Shown here: positions 1 through 8,688 of the stretch, piece after piece
Layout: each line of letters starts with the position of its first letter
Position numbering within the stretch: the first letter of the stretch is position 1
Origin: Amycolatopsis arida
Lineage (GTDB): Bacteria > Actinomycetota > Actinomycetes > Mycobacteriales > Pseudonocardiaceae
Direction of reading: 5' to 3'
Assembly (NCBI RefSeq): GCF_900115565.1
Contig: NZ_FOWW01000002.1
Span: forward strand, 607,160-671,159
Length of the DNA stretch: 64,000 nt
Position numbers and translations under genes: made by a program
Notes under the pieces: model-generated
What the model was told of the DNA's origin: nothing
Database searches by the model: none
Seen by the model: the letters and a program-made list of their open reading frames with translations, nothing else

Positions 1-232
1 GGACCACCGCCGTGCGCAGCGACTCGTGCCTGGTCACGACATCGTTGAGAGCCGCTTGCAGCGTGCGGATGTCGACCCGGCCGCGGATCCGCCAGCCGTC
101 GACGTGGACGTAGCGAGGACCGAAGATGCCGACCTCGTCGCCTTTGTCGAACATCCGCAGAAATTCCTGTTGCAGAGCAAGCGGAAACCGGTTGACCGTC
201 CGGCTCGACACGGGTACTTCGATGATGCTCAT
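1..232 (-). CDS. NRPS-type condensation domain protein, N-terminal part (runs off left edge)
   Basis: Reverse-strand reading from an ATG at 232 gives 77 residues before the window ends. The stretch contains LALQQEFLRMFDKGDE, then GPRYVHVDGWRIRG and DVVTRHESLRTAVV. This is the usual start of a condensation domain: an LxxxQ motif, then the acceptor/donor lobe ending in RHExLRT. An AAAGGA sequence lies about 10 nt upstream. In the C-1027 enediyne pathway a free-standing C enzyme (SgcC5) joins the carrier-bound beta-tyrosine unit to the enediyne core, and the adjoining adenylation and aminomutase genes suggest the same role here. The HHxxxDG catalytic motif lies outside the window. The gene is divergent from the adenylation gene. 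Confidence 0.8.
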   Translation of the reverse strand, partial: MSIIEVPVSSRTVNRFPLALQQEFLRMFDKGDEVGIFGPRYVHVDGWRIRGRVDIRTLQAALNDVVTRHESLRTAVV

Positions 233-447
233 CGCCGCGGTCCTTTCAGAAGATGCGGCACACGACCTCGGTGACCGATGAGGTGCGGTACGGCTTTCGA
301 AGACGGGCCAGAGAAGACTTTTCCGGAGCCGGCGGCAGGCAGCGTCTTCTGGCTTGCGCGGGATCCCCAGTCCCGGAAGGGAGCCGCCAGCCCGCCAGCG
401 CAGGCGAAGAGACGCATCGGTCGAGCGCGTACGGCGACGATGGCCCG

Positions 448-1893
448 GTGACGAATGACTCCGTGGTGCCGTACGTGCGGGACGTGGTCCGCCGATGGCC
501 GGGGCACGACGCGGTCTCCTGGGCGGGAACCACCGTGAGCTACGGCGAGCTCCACGCGCTCGCGTCGGCGATCGCCGCCGTGTTGCTGGAGTTCCACGGT
601 GAAGCGGTCGCGGTGCGGGTACCGTCCGGGCATCGCCAGATCGCCACGCTGCTGGGTGTTCTCGCGGCCGGCGCACAGCTGCTCTGGCTCGGTGCGCACG
701 AGACGGGCGAACGAGGTCGCGTCGTACTGCGGGACCTCCGGCCCGCCTGTCTCGTGCTGGACGGTGCCGAGGACGAGTTCGCCGAGTTCTACCGAGCAGA
801 GCTCTCCGGCAAGATTCTCGACCTCGGTACGGTCGTGCCCACCGCGGCGCCGCTCGTTCCCGTCGAGCCGGGCGGTCCTGCCTACTTCGCGTACACGTCC
901 GGCTCGACCGGCACGCCGAAGGGTGTCGCCCAGACCCACGCGGCCTTGGCGCAGTTCACCTCCTGGCTCGGCGGCACGTTCGAGATGGGTCCGGGCGCCC
1001 GGGTGGCCCAATGGGTGGCCCCCGAACATGATCCCGCGCTGTGCGAGGTCTTCGCGACCCTGGTTTCGGGTGGCACCCTGTGCCCGGTGCCGGAGCGGAT
1101 CCGCGCCAACCCGGACAAGCTGGTCGGCTGGCTCGCCGAGGAGCGCATCACGCACCTGCAGACGATTCCCAGTTTCATGCGGGAACTCCTGCGTGCCGGG
1201 CTGCCATCCACCCTTCGCTGCCTGCTGTTGATGGGTGAAGCGCTGCCGGCCGAGCTGGTGAACGGGCTGCGCTCGGCGCTGCCCGCCGCCCGGCTGGTGA
1301 ATCTGTACGGCCCCACCGAGGTGATCGCCGCGACCTGGCACGAGATCGCCGGGGAGGTGCAGGACACAACTCCGATCGGTGTGCCGATTCCTGGACGTGC
1401 GGTGCTCGTGCTGGACGATCAGGACCAGCCGTGCCCGGTCGGTGTCACCGGAAACCTCGTCGTCCGCAGCCCGTACGTCACGCCTGGCTACTTCGGCGTC
1501 GGCCGCACCGACGCCTTCCGCCCGGACGGGTGCTACCGGACCGGAGATCTGGCGTGCCTGCGTCCGGACGGGCTGCTGGAGTTCCGGGGGCGCCGAGATT
1601 TTCAGGTCAAGGTCGCCGGCGTGCGGCTGGAGCTCGGCGAAGTCGAGGCGGCCCTGGCCGGGCACGAGTCGGTACGGGAGTGCGCGGTGGTCCCGACCGT
1701 CGACGCCGATGGGCTCACCACCCATCTGGTGGCCTATGTGGTGCCGCACAAAGAGCCGGAGGTGCGGGCGTGGCGCTCCTACCTGCGCGCGCGCTTCGGG
1801 CGATCGATGTCTCCGATCCGGGTGAAGGTGCTTTCCGGACGGCTGCCGCGCACCGTCGCGGGAAAGGTGGACCGTCGTCGTCTGGCCGGGTAG
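448..1893 (+). CDS. Free-standing adenylation (A) domain enzyme, amino acid-activating
   Basis: About 481 residues, one A domain with no carrier domain attached. Visible core motifs are A3 YTSGSTGTPKG (about 149), A5 NLYGPTE (about 285), A7 YRTGDL (about 363) and A10 LPRTVAGKVDRRRL with the catalytic lysine near 473. In the A4 region HDPALCEVF replaces the common FDASVWExF, so an aspartate is kept in the substrate pocket, followed by proline. Such enzymes form an aminoacyl-AMP and load it on a separate carrier protein. With the aminomutase 79 bp downstream, the likely substrate is a beta-amino acid such as beta-tyrosine or a relative (inference from SgcC1/SgcC4). The start is uncertain: GTG at 448 was chosen because the protein upstream of it looks non-conserved; no good ribosome site is seen. 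Confidence 0.85.
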   Translation: MTNDSVVPYVRDVVRRWPGHDAVSWAGTTVSYGELHALASAIAAVLLEFHGEAVAVRVPSGHRQIATLLGVLAAGAQLLWLGAHETGERGRVVLRDLRPACLVLDGAEDEFAEFYRAELSGKILDLGTVVPTAAPLVPVEPGGPAYFAYTSGSTGTPKGVAQTHAALAQFTSWLGGTFEMGPGARVAQWVAPEHDPALCEVFATLVSGGTLCPVPERIRANPDKLVGWLAEERITHLQTIPSFMRELLRAGLPSTLRCLLLMGEALPAELVNGLRSALPAARLVNLYGPTEVIAATWHEIAGEVQDTTPIGVPIPGRAVLVLDDQDQPCPVGVTGNLVVRSPYVTPGYFGVGRTDAFRPDGCYRTGDLACLRPDGLLEFRGRRDFQVKVAGVRLELGEVEAALAGHESVRECAVVPTVDADGLTTHLVAYVVPHKEPEVRAWRSYLRARFGRSMSPIRVKVLSGRLPRTVAGKVDRRRLAG

Positions 1894-1972
1894 CCGAGCC
1901 GCGGGCCAGGAAACCAGCGGTGCAGCGTGAACTCAAGGTGAACATAACCGGCAACCTGATGGAGTGAGCAGA

Positions 1973-3580
1973 GTGACCACAGCGGAAACGCCAGTGACAG
2001 TTGAGATCGACGGCGAGAACCTCGACATCGCCGGTGTTCGCCAGGTGGCGGAGGACGGCGCGTTGGTCCGGGTGGCGCCCGAGGCGTTGGCCAAGGCGGC
2101 GATCTCGCGGAAGTTGTTCCAGGAGACCGTGCACGAGGGGGTGCCGGTCTACGGTGTCACCACGGGCTACGGCGAGATGATCTACATGCTGGTCGACACC
2201 GCGAACGAGACCGAGTTGCAGACCAACCTCGTCCGCAGTCACAGCGCCGGCGTCGGCCCGCTCTTCGCCGAAGACGAGGCGAGGGCGATCCTCGCCGCCC
2301 GCCTGAACGCGCTCGCCAAGGGCTACTCCGCGGTACGACCCGCGGTGCTCGAGCGGCTGGCGCTGTACCTGAACCTCGGCATCACCCCGGCCATTCCGGA
2401 GATCGGTTCACTGGGCGCCAGCGGCGACTTGGCCCCGCTCGCGCACATCGCGACCACGGTCATCGGCGAGGGCTACGTCGTGCGGGACGGCAAGCGCGTC
2501 GCGACCGGCGAGGTGCTGCGCGAGCACGGCATCGAGCCGCTGGAGCTGAAGTTCAAGGAGGGCCTCGCGCTGATCAACGGCACGTCCGCGATGACGGGTC
2601 TCGGGGCACTTGTCGCCGGCCGGGCGCTGAACCAGGTGCGGCAGGCCGAGATCGTCACGGCACTGGTCGTCGAGACACTGCGGGGCTCGAAGAGTCCTTT
2701 CCAGCCGGAGGGCCACGACATCGCCCGCCCGCACCCCGGCCAGATCGACACCGCAGCGAACCTGCGCGCGCTGATGGACAACAGTGAGCTGACCGTGGAG
2801 CACGCGGATCTGCGCCGCGAGTTGCAGGATCGCAAGGAGGATGGCGCCAGCGTCCAGCGCACCGAGCTCTACCTGCAGAAGGCGTACTCACTGCGCTGTA
2901 TCCCGCAGGTGCTCGGCGCTGTCCGTGACTCGCTCTACCACACGGTGCGTAAGCTCGACATCGAACTCAACTCGGCCACTGACAACCCGTTGTTCTTCGA
3001 AGGCAAGGAGATCTTCCACGGCGCGAACTTCCATGGCCAGCCGATCGCGTTCGCCATGGACTTCACCACGATAGCGCTCACCCAGCTCGGCGTGCTGTCG
3101 GAGCGGCGAACCAACCGGTTGCTCAACAGGCACCTCAGCTACGGCCTGCCGGAGTTCCTGGTGAAGGATGAGCCCGGCCTCAACAGCGGTTTCGCCGGCG
3201 CGCAGTACCCGGCGACGGCGCTGGTGGCCGAGAACCGGACCATCGGCCCGGCCAGCACCCAGAGTGTCCCGTCCAACGGGGACAACCAGGACGTCGTCAG
3301 CATGGGCCTGATCGCGGCCCGTAATGCCCGCCGCGTGCTCGGCAACAACAACGTGATTTTGGCCGTGGAGTTCCTCGCCGCGGCACAGGCGGTGGACGTC
3401 TCCGGCCGGTACGACGGGTTGAGCCCGGCAGCGAAGGCGACCTACGACGCGGTTCGTTCGCTGGTGCCCACGCTGGACCGTGATCGCTACATGGCCGACG
3501 ACATCGAGCGGATCGCCGCGGCGATCTCCCAGGGCCGGTTTCTGGAAGCGGCCGACCAGGCAGGCATCGAGCTGCGCTGA
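1973..3580 (+). CDS. MIO-dependent aromatic amino acid aminomutase (tyrosine 2,3-aminomutase-like)
   Basis: About 535 residues. The Ala-Ser-Gly triad that cyclises into the MIO electrophile lies at 149-151 within GSLGASGDLAPL, and the catalytic loop tyrosine is at 60 in VYGVTTGYGE. Other family blocks are HDIARPHPGQIDTA, LNSATDNPLF, NFHGQP and the QSVPSNGDNQDVVSMG block. Length and residue pattern, as I remember them, follow SgcC4 of C-1027, which converts L-tyrosine to (S)-beta-tyrosine, far more closely than histidine or phenylalanine ammonia-lyases. The reaction is assigned with fair confidence but the exact substrate (tyrosine, aza-tyrosine, phenylalanine) is not readable. A GTG at 1964 is also in frame; GTG 1973 is preferred because GGAG at 1961-1964 sits 8 nt upstream. 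Probably co-transcribed with the A-domain gene. Confidence 0.9.
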   Translation: MTTAETPVTVEIDGENLDIAGVRQVAEDGALVRVAPEALAKAAISRKLFQETVHEGVPVYGVTTGYGEMIYMLVDTANETELQTNLVRSHSAGVGPLFAEDEARAILAARLNALAKGYSAVRPAVLERLALYLNLGITPAIPEIGSLGASGDLAPLAHIATTVIGEGYVVRDGKRVATGEVLREHGIEPLELKFKEGLALINGTSAMTGLGALVAGRALNQVRQAEIVTALVVETLRGSKSPFQPEGHDIARPHPGQIDTAANLRALMDNSELTVEHADLRRELQDRKEDGASVQRTELYLQKAYSLRCIPQVLGAVRDSLYHTVRKLDIELNSATDNPLFFEGKEIFHGANFHGQPIAFAMDFTTIALTQLGVLSERRTNRLLNRHLSYGLPEFLVKDEPGLNSGFAGAQYPATALVAENRTIGPASTQSVPSNGDNQDVVSMGLIAARNARRVLGNNNVILAVEFLAAAQAVDVSGRYDGLSPAAKATYDAVRSLVPTLDRDRYMADDIERIAAAISQGRFLEAADQAGIELR

Positions 3581-3591
3581 CCCGAGCGGCG

Positions 3592-3634
3592 CGAGGGCCG
3601 CCTTCGAACCTGCGAGGTTCGAAGGCGGCCCTCG
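3592..3634. terminator. Bidirectional hairpin terminator
   Basis: A perfect 19 bp inverted repeat (arm CGAGGGCCGCCTTCGAACC, mate at 3616-3634) with a 5 nt loop. It sits between the converging aminomutase stop (3580) and molybdopterin oxidoreductase stop (3645), so it probably ends transcription from both sides. Confidence 0.8.
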
Positions 3635-3644
3635 GCACGCGAGC

Positions 3645-5813
3645 TCAGCAGGGCCTGATCGAGATCGGCACTCCGTTGAACACGGCGTTGCCGGACAGCG
3701 TGTCCACGACCGACTCGTCGGTGAGCGCGTTCACGTTGACCCCGCCCTTCGCCGACGCGACCTGTTGAGCCGCTTCGGTCTGCCCCCAGCCATGCGGCAG
3801 GCTCACCACGCCGGGCATGATCGTGTCACTGGGCTCGACCGGCACTTCCACCTCGCCGGCGGCGGACCGGACGAGCGCCCGCCCGCCGAGGCCGAGCCTG
3901 GCGGCGTCGGCTGGGTTGACCTGCAGCGTGCACCGGTTGCTCCCGCCCGCGAGCGGGCGCACGTTGTGCAGCCAGCTGTTGTTCGAGCGGAGCTGGCGTC
4001 TGCCGATCAGGACGAACTCCGGCGCGGGCACCGCCAGCCGTTCGCGAAGCCGTGCGACGTCGTCGGTGAGCGCGGACGGTGCCAACTCGACCCGCCCGGA
4101 CTCCGTGCACACGAGTTCCGGAAGCCGTGGCCGCAGCGGTCCCAGATCCACGCCGTTCGGCTTGTCGAGAAGATGGGCCAGTGAAAGCCCGTACGGTCCG
4201 GATTTGAGCAACGCGTCCAGCAGCAGCTCCGGTCCGCTGTCGCCGCGGAGACCGTCCCGGACCTCGGCCGCGCCCCGGCCGGCCAGTGGCGAGCCCGGGA
4301 TCCGCGTCATCGCGTCGAGGATCGCGCCGATGACCTGCTCGTCGAGCGCGGCCGGCGGAACGTCCGGGCCGTATCCGGACAGGATCAGCACCAGCTTGGC
4401 CATGATCTCGGCTTCCGAGAGCTGGTTCGGTTCCAGCGGATGGATCGCCGGCGAGAACCGGGTGTAGTTGCGCACGGCGATGGTCTGCTCGAGGAAATCG
4501 TAATGCGGGGTCTGCAGGATCCGGGGCGGCGGCAGGATGACGTCGGCGTGTCTCGTCGTCTCGTTCAGGTACGGATCAACGCATACCATGAAGTCCAGCT
4601 CACCGAACGCGGCGGCCAGCCTCGGTCCGTTCGGCGCCGACAGCGCCAGGTTGCCCGCGACGGTCACCAGCGCGTGAACCTGGCCCTCACCCGGGGTTTC
4701 GATCTCGTCTGCGAGGGTGGCCACGGGCAGTTCGCCCATGGTCTCCGGCAGCTCGCGTACCCGGCTGTGCCAGTTGCCCTGTGTGTAGGGCACGCCGGTG
4801 CGGAATATCTCGGCATGCGCCGTCTTCGCGAACATCAACCCGCCGGGTCGGTCGAAGTTGCCGGTCAGGATGGCGATCACGTCGACGAGCCACTGGGTGA
4901 TCGTGCCGAACTCGACCGTACAGGTCCCGATCCGGCCGTAGACGGCGGCCGACGGCGCCGCGGCCAGTTCGCGGGCCAGCCGGCTGATCACCGCGGCGGG
5001 TACGCCGCACACCTTTTCGACCGCTCGCGCGGTGAAGTCCGCCGCCAGCCGTCGCAGCTCCGTCAGCCCGTTGACCTCGACGTCGACGGTGACCAGGTCC
5101 TCGGCGAAGAGCGCGTGCACGATACCGAACAGCAGAAAGGCGTCGGTGCCAGGCCGGACGAACACATGCTCGTCGGCCAGGTCCGCGGTCCGCGTGCGCC
5201 TCGGGTCGACCACCACCACCTTGCCGCGCCGTCGCCGGATCGCCTTGAGCCGACGCGGGAAATCGGGAGCGACGCACAGGGATCCGTTCGAGACGGCCGG
5301 GTTGGCGCCGAGGATCAGCAGATAGTCCGTCCGGTCGAGGTCGGGAACCGCGACGGCGAACGGGTCGCCGAACATGAGCCCGCACGAGACATGCTTCGGC
5401 ATCTGGTCGATGGTGGCGGCCGAGTACACGTGACGGCTGCCGAGTGACTGGGTCAGCGGAGTGCGGTACATGAACCCGGCCATGGTGTGGTAGGTCGGGT
5501 TGCCGAAGTAGACGGCCAATGCCTGCCTGCCGTGCTCGTCGATCACCGCGCCAAGTCCCCTGTCGACGGTCTGGAACGCCTCCTCCCACGACACCTCCAG
5601 CCACTCATCGCCTTTGCGGACGAGCGGCACGCGCAGGCGGTCGGGATCGGCGTCCAGTGCGCCGAGGCTGGCGCCTTTGGCACACAGGAATCCCCGCGAC
5701 AGTGGGTCGGCCGCGTCCCCCTGCACGGAGGTCACGCGGCCGTCGTTGTCGAGGGAGAGGCGCAGGCCGCAGATCGCGTCGCAGATCGGGCAGGTCCGGT
5801 ACGCAGTCCTCAT
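3645..5813 (-). CDS. Molybdopterin (bis-MGD) oxidoreductase with [4Fe-4S] site
   Basis: 722 residues from ATG 5813. The N-terminal iron-sulfur motif is Cys8-x2-Cys11-x3-Cys15-x28-Cys44 (TCPICDAICG then GFLCAKG), followed by molybdopterin-binding domains with ILGANPAVSNGSL and VVVDPRRTRTADLAD. The C-terminal molydop-binding domain starts near LIGRRQLRSNNSWLHN. The family (DMSO-reductase superfamily) catalyses oxygen-atom transfer, formate oxidation or hydratase-type reactions. The metal ligand should fall near IDQMPKHVSCG (about 135-145) but cannot be fixed; Ser143 or Cys144 are candidates. No Tat signal precedes the FeS motif, so it is probably cytoplasmic. No molybdenum cofactor genes or FdhD are nearby. 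Its place beside the aminomutase suggests a pathway role, but this is only context. Confidence 0.9.
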   Translation of the reverse strand: MRTAYRTCPICDAICGLRLSLDNDGRVTSVQGDAADPLSRGFLCAKGASLGALDADPDRLRVPLVRKGDEWLEVSWEEAFQTVDRGLGAVIDEHGRQALAVYFGNPTYHTMAGFMYRTPLTQSLGSRHVYSAATIDQMPKHVSCGLMFGDPFAVAVPDLDRTDYLLILGANPAVSNGSLCVAPDFPRRLKAIRRRRGKVVVVDPRRTRTADLADEHVFVRPGTDAFLLFGIVHALFAEDLVTVDVEVNGLTELRRLAADFTARAVEKVCGVPAAVISRLARELAAAPSAAVYGRIGTCTVEFGTITQWLVDVIAILTGNFDRPGGLMFAKTAHAEIFRTGVPYTQGNWHSRVRELPETMGELPVATLADEIETPGEGQVHALVTVAGNLALSAPNGPRLAAAFGELDFMVCVDPYLNETTRHADVILPPPRILQTPHYDFLEQTIAVRNYTRFSPAIHPLEPNQLSEAEIMAKLVLILSGYGPDVPPAALDEQVIGAILDAMTRIPGSPLAGRGAAEVRDGLRGDSGPELLLDALLKSGPYGLSLAHLLDKPNGVDLGPLRPRLPELVCTESGRVELAPSALTDDVARLRERLAVPAPEFVLIGRRQLRSNNSWLHNVRPLAGGSNRCTLQVNPADAARLGLGGRALVRSAAGEVEVPVEPSDTIMPGVVSLPHGWGQTEAAQQVASAKGGVNVNALTDESVVDTLSGNAVFNGVPISIRPC

Positions 5814-6078
5814 AGGTTCGTTCCATTCTCCGGGAGGGCCAGCATGGCGCACCGCCGGGAGCAGATGTTCTCCGGACGTGCGCATTACCGGCGCAGCGGT
5901 AGTCATGAGCGGTGCGTGGCAATCGAGGAGACGTCGCCGTGATCCGGCCGGACCGATGCTGGTGCACAAGGATCATGTTCAGCTCACAGGTCGTGAGCGG
6001 CCGGTTCGGTGGCCGACGGGGCGTCGAGCCCGTCGCCCCGCTGACCCCGATTCCTCGCTGGGTAAGGAAAGGATCCAC

Positions 6079-7458
6079 ATGGGCAACGAAACCGGGAGCC
6101 GTGCCGTCGTGCTCGGCGGGAGCATCGCCGGGCTGTTCACGGCCAGGGTGCTCGCCGAGGCCTATGACGAAGTGTTCATCGTGGACCGCGACGAGCTGGT
6201 CGGCGCACGCGGGCCCCGCCGCAGCCGGCCCCAGGGCCGGCACATCAACGCGATGCATGTGCGTGGCCGGGTGGTCATGGAGGAGCTGTTCCCCGGTATC
6301 ACCGAGGAGCTGATCGCCGACGGCTGCCCCAGCGGGGACTTCGCGGGCGACTGCCGCTGGTATTTCCATGGAAAACCGCTCAGCCGGGAGGACATCGGCT
6401 ACCTCGCCGTGCCCGCCACCGCCCCGCTGATGGAACGGCATATCCGCGAGCGGACGCAGGCGCTGCCCAACGTGAAGTTCGAAGAGCAACTGGACATCAT
6501 CGGCTTGGTCACCACGGAGGACCGTGGCCGGGTCACCGGCGTGCGGGTACAGCCGATCGGCGGCGGGGCGGCGCAGACCATCGAGGCCGACCTGGTGGTC
6601 GACGCCACCGGCCGCGGCTCGCGCACGCCGCTCTGGCTGGAGGAGCTCGGCTACCCGCGCGTCGAGGAGGAACGCAAGAAGATCGGTCTCGGCTACGTCA
6701 CCCAGCACTACAAGCTGCACGCCGACCCGTGGGACGGCGACCTGGCGATCATCCCCGTCGCCTCGCCCGAGTCACCGCGCGGTGCGATCTTCACGAAGAC
6801 CGACCACGATCGGGTCGAGCTCACCGTGTACGGCCTGCTCGGCGACCACCCGCCGACCGACCAAAAAGGCTTCTACGCCTTCGTGAAGTCGCTGTCGGTC
6901 CCGGACATTCACGAGGCGCTACAGTACGCCGAGCCGCTTGACGAGCCGGTCGCGTTCCGGTTCCCGACCACGATCCGGCGGCGCTATGAGAAAATGGCGC
7001 GGCTACCCGATCGGCTGCTGGTCGTCGGTGACGCGGTGACCTGCTTCAACCCGGTGTACGCCCAGGGGATGACCGTTGCCGCCCTCTCGGCGCTGGTCCT
7101 GCGCGGTCACCTGCACTCGGGCGCCGCGCCGCAGCCGCGTGAGTTCTTCCGCGACCTGGCGAAGGAGGTCATCGACCCGCCCTGGGACATGACGAACACC
7201 GTCGACCTCAGCTTCCCCGGGGTGGAGGGAAAACGCGACCTCAAGGTGCGGATGGGACAACGCTACCTGGCGCTGGTCCAAGCGGCCGCGACACGGGACA
7301 AGAAGGTCACCACCGCGTACATGCGGGCGGCGGGCATGCTCGACCGACCGGACGCGCTGATGCGGCCCGGGGTGATCCTGCGGGTGCTGTTGAGCGCTTG
7401 GCGCCGGCCGACGCCGGTCCCGAGGCCCCCGGTGGTGCCGCTCTCGCCGGAGCCCTGA
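6079..7458 (+). CDS. FAD-dependent oxidoreductase/monooxygenase (p-hydroxybenzoate hydroxylase fold)
   Basis: 459 residues. The N-terminal Rossmann motif reads VVLGGSIAGLFTARVLAE with the acidic strand end VDRDEL. A central DATGRGSRTP block and the second FAD motif VVGDAVTCFNPVYAQGMTVAA (near 315-335) place it among single-component-type flavoproteins such as aromatic hydroxylases, epoxidases and geranylgeranyl-reductase-like enzymes. A typical flavin halogenase WxWxIP motif is not seen. An AAGGAAAGGA ribosome site precedes ATG 6079. It is divergent from the molybdopterin oxidoreductase across 265 bp that probably hold both promoters. A tailoring oxidation in the neighbouring natural-product pathway is likely but the substrate is unknown. 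Confidence 0.85.
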   Translation: MGNETGSRAVVLGGSIAGLFTARVLAEAYDEVFIVDRDELVGARGPRRSRPQGRHINAMHVRGRVVMEELFPGITEELIADGCPSGDFAGDCRWYFHGKPLSREDIGYLAVPATAPLMERHIRERTQALPNVKFEEQLDIIGLVTTEDRGRVTGVRVQPIGGGAAQTIEADLVVDATGRGSRTPLWLEELGYPRVEEERKKIGLGYVTQHYKLHADPWDGDLAIIPVASPESPRGAIFTKTDHDRVELTVYGLLGDHPPTDQKGFYAFVKSLSVPDIHEALQYAEPLDEPVAFRFPTTIRRRYEKMARLPDRLLVVGDAVTCFNPVYAQGMTVAALSALVLRGHLHSGAAPQPREFFRDLAKEVIDPPWDMTNTVDLSFPGVEGKRDLKVRMGQRYLALVQAAATRDKKVTTAYMRAAGMLDRPDALMRPGVILRVLLSAWRRPTPVPRPPVVPLSPEP

Positions 7459-7479
7459 GCCCGGCACATCGCATCCGAG

Positions 7480-7511
7480 CCCGTGTCGGCCGTGTCCTCG
7501 GCCGACACGGG
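7480..7511. terminator. Hairpin terminator after FAD oxidoreductase
   Basis: Perfect 12 bp arms CCCGTGTCGGCC / GGCCGACACGGG with an 8 nt loop, 21 bp after the FAD oxidoreductase stop codon. Confidence 0.7.
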
Positions 7512-7650
7512 GACTCGATGCCGATGATGCGCGAGGAGGACGGCCAGGGCGCACCGCCGTGGCACGGCGTCGACCTGGATCGCGGGATCCTGGTCCCGCG
7601 GCCCTCGACTGATGCTCGAGGACATTCCGGATGGTGCGGATCGAGCGGCG

Positions 7651-8260
7651 CTACAGCTGACGGGTGCGCAGGGCGTGGCCCAAGGGGGTGAGGCTGTGCA
7701 GCACGTGTTGGCCGATCCGCTGGCTCACCACCAGCCAGCAGTTTCGGAGGACGTGGGCGTGTTCACTGGCCGAGGAGGGCGCGATCCCGAGGAGCTCGGC
7801 AAGGTCGGTGGTGGTGCGGCCGGTCGCGAGCGCGGCCAGGATCCTCGCTCTGGTCGCGCCGAGGAGAGCGGCCAGCGTCTCGTCGTGCCGATCGCGGCGG
7901 ACGCGCGGTATCCAGTCCGGCCGGTGCTCGAGCGTAGACGAGAACCGGCGGCAGGGTCGGGTCGGCCAGCGCGACGGGGTAACGCCAGCAGAAGTAGGAG
8001 GGAATGAGCCGCAGCCCGCGGCCGCCGAGTCGGATGTCCAGGTCGTTGGGGTAGTCGGCGGACAACACCGGCGGGTCCCAGCGCAGCACCGGGCCCAGCG
8101 AGGTCAGCAACGCCGCTGTCCCTCCGCTCCTGACGGCGTGCTCGCACCGGGCGTGCGCCGCGCCGATGTGCGTGATGACGGCGCTCCACTCCGGCCGACT
8201 ACTCGTCTCGACGGTCCTGGACATGGCGATGATGTCGGCGCCGGCGGCGCAGGCGCACAA
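7651..8260 (-). pseudogene. Broken winged-helix regulator (DUF5937/ArsR-like), 5'-truncated and frameshifted
   Basis: Two frames must be joined to read it. The upstream part reads RPEWSAVITHIGAAHARCEHAV then LGGRGLRLIPSYFCWR and VALADPTLPPVLVY, the middle of a DUF5937-type regulator. After an indel near 7925-7940 another frame continues with RPDWIPRVRRDR, TTDLAELLGIAPSSASEHAHV (recognition helix) and LTPLGHAL, ending at a TAG at 7651-7653. Family members are about 320 residues; the first 150 or so are missing, and the upstream end overlaps the antisense start of a secreted protein gene. It would have been a DNA-binding repressor. The indel could be a sequencing error; the 5' loss cannot be explained that way. 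Confidence 0.7.
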
Positions 8261-8522
8261 CGGCTACGTCACCAGCAACCGCCCTGCGTGCAATGGTGTC
8301 GTCGAGGGACACAGCAACGACACCGGGACCGTCTGGACCACCTACCGGCGGCAGGGCTCGTGCAAGGGGCATGCCTGGATCCGGGTCAAGACGAACCTCG
8401 GCTGGTCGAGCTGGAAGCACGCTCCGGGTTCGGCGGTTCTCGTCATCGACGACCGGATCTACGCGACCGAGCACAAAGGCTGCTCCGGATGCTACGTCAA
8501 AGGCATTTACCATAACCACTGA
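8175..8522 (+). CDS. Small secreted cysteine-containing protein, function unknown
   Basis: About 115 residues from ATG 8175 (ATG 8166 is also in frame). A hydrophobic leader ends in SAPAAQA, a good signal-peptidase site, followed by a mature domain of about 80 residues starting HNGYVTSNRP. Four cysteines are arranged as one in ACNG, one in SCKG and a pair in GCSGC, suggesting two disulfides. The C-terminal part (VLVIDDRIYATEHKGCSGC) looks like a compact beta-rich domain. It does not resemble enediyne apoproteins I know. The first 15 or so residues are encoded antisense to the truncated regulator, so the native 5' end may have been replaced at a recombination junction near 8200. Confidence 0.6.
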   Translation: MTALHSGRLLVSTVLDMAMMSAPAAQAHNGYVTSNRPACNGVVEGHSNDTGTVWTTYRRQGSCKGHAWIRVKTNLGWSSWKHAPGSAVLVIDDRIYATEHKGCSGCYVKGIYHNH

Positions 8523-8557
8523 CGAGCTACGGGACTACCAGCCGTAACAGGTCGCGC

Positions 8558-8597
8558 CGACGAGGCGGAGCCGGTTCGCAGCGGCTCCGCCTCGTCG
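8558..8597. terminator. Bidirectional hairpin terminator
   Basis: Perfect 16 bp arms (CGACGAGGCGGAGCCG at 8558-8573 and its complement at 8582-8597) with an 8 nt loop, between the converging secreted-protein gene (stop 8522) and thioesterase gene (stop 8689). Confidence 0.8.
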
Positions 8598-8688
8598 CTC
8601 GGGCGAGTATGTGCTCGTCCACCCACCCACACGACCGCCGAGCGGGCCATCCCCCCGGGTGGGAAAGCCGGCAAGGGTCCGCGGTCCG

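Noticed and set aside
6079-7458. Considered as a flavin-dependent halogenase (SgcC3-like)
   Set aside because: The tryptophan-containing halogenase motif WxWxIP is not visible; only the general FAD hydroxylase motifs are.
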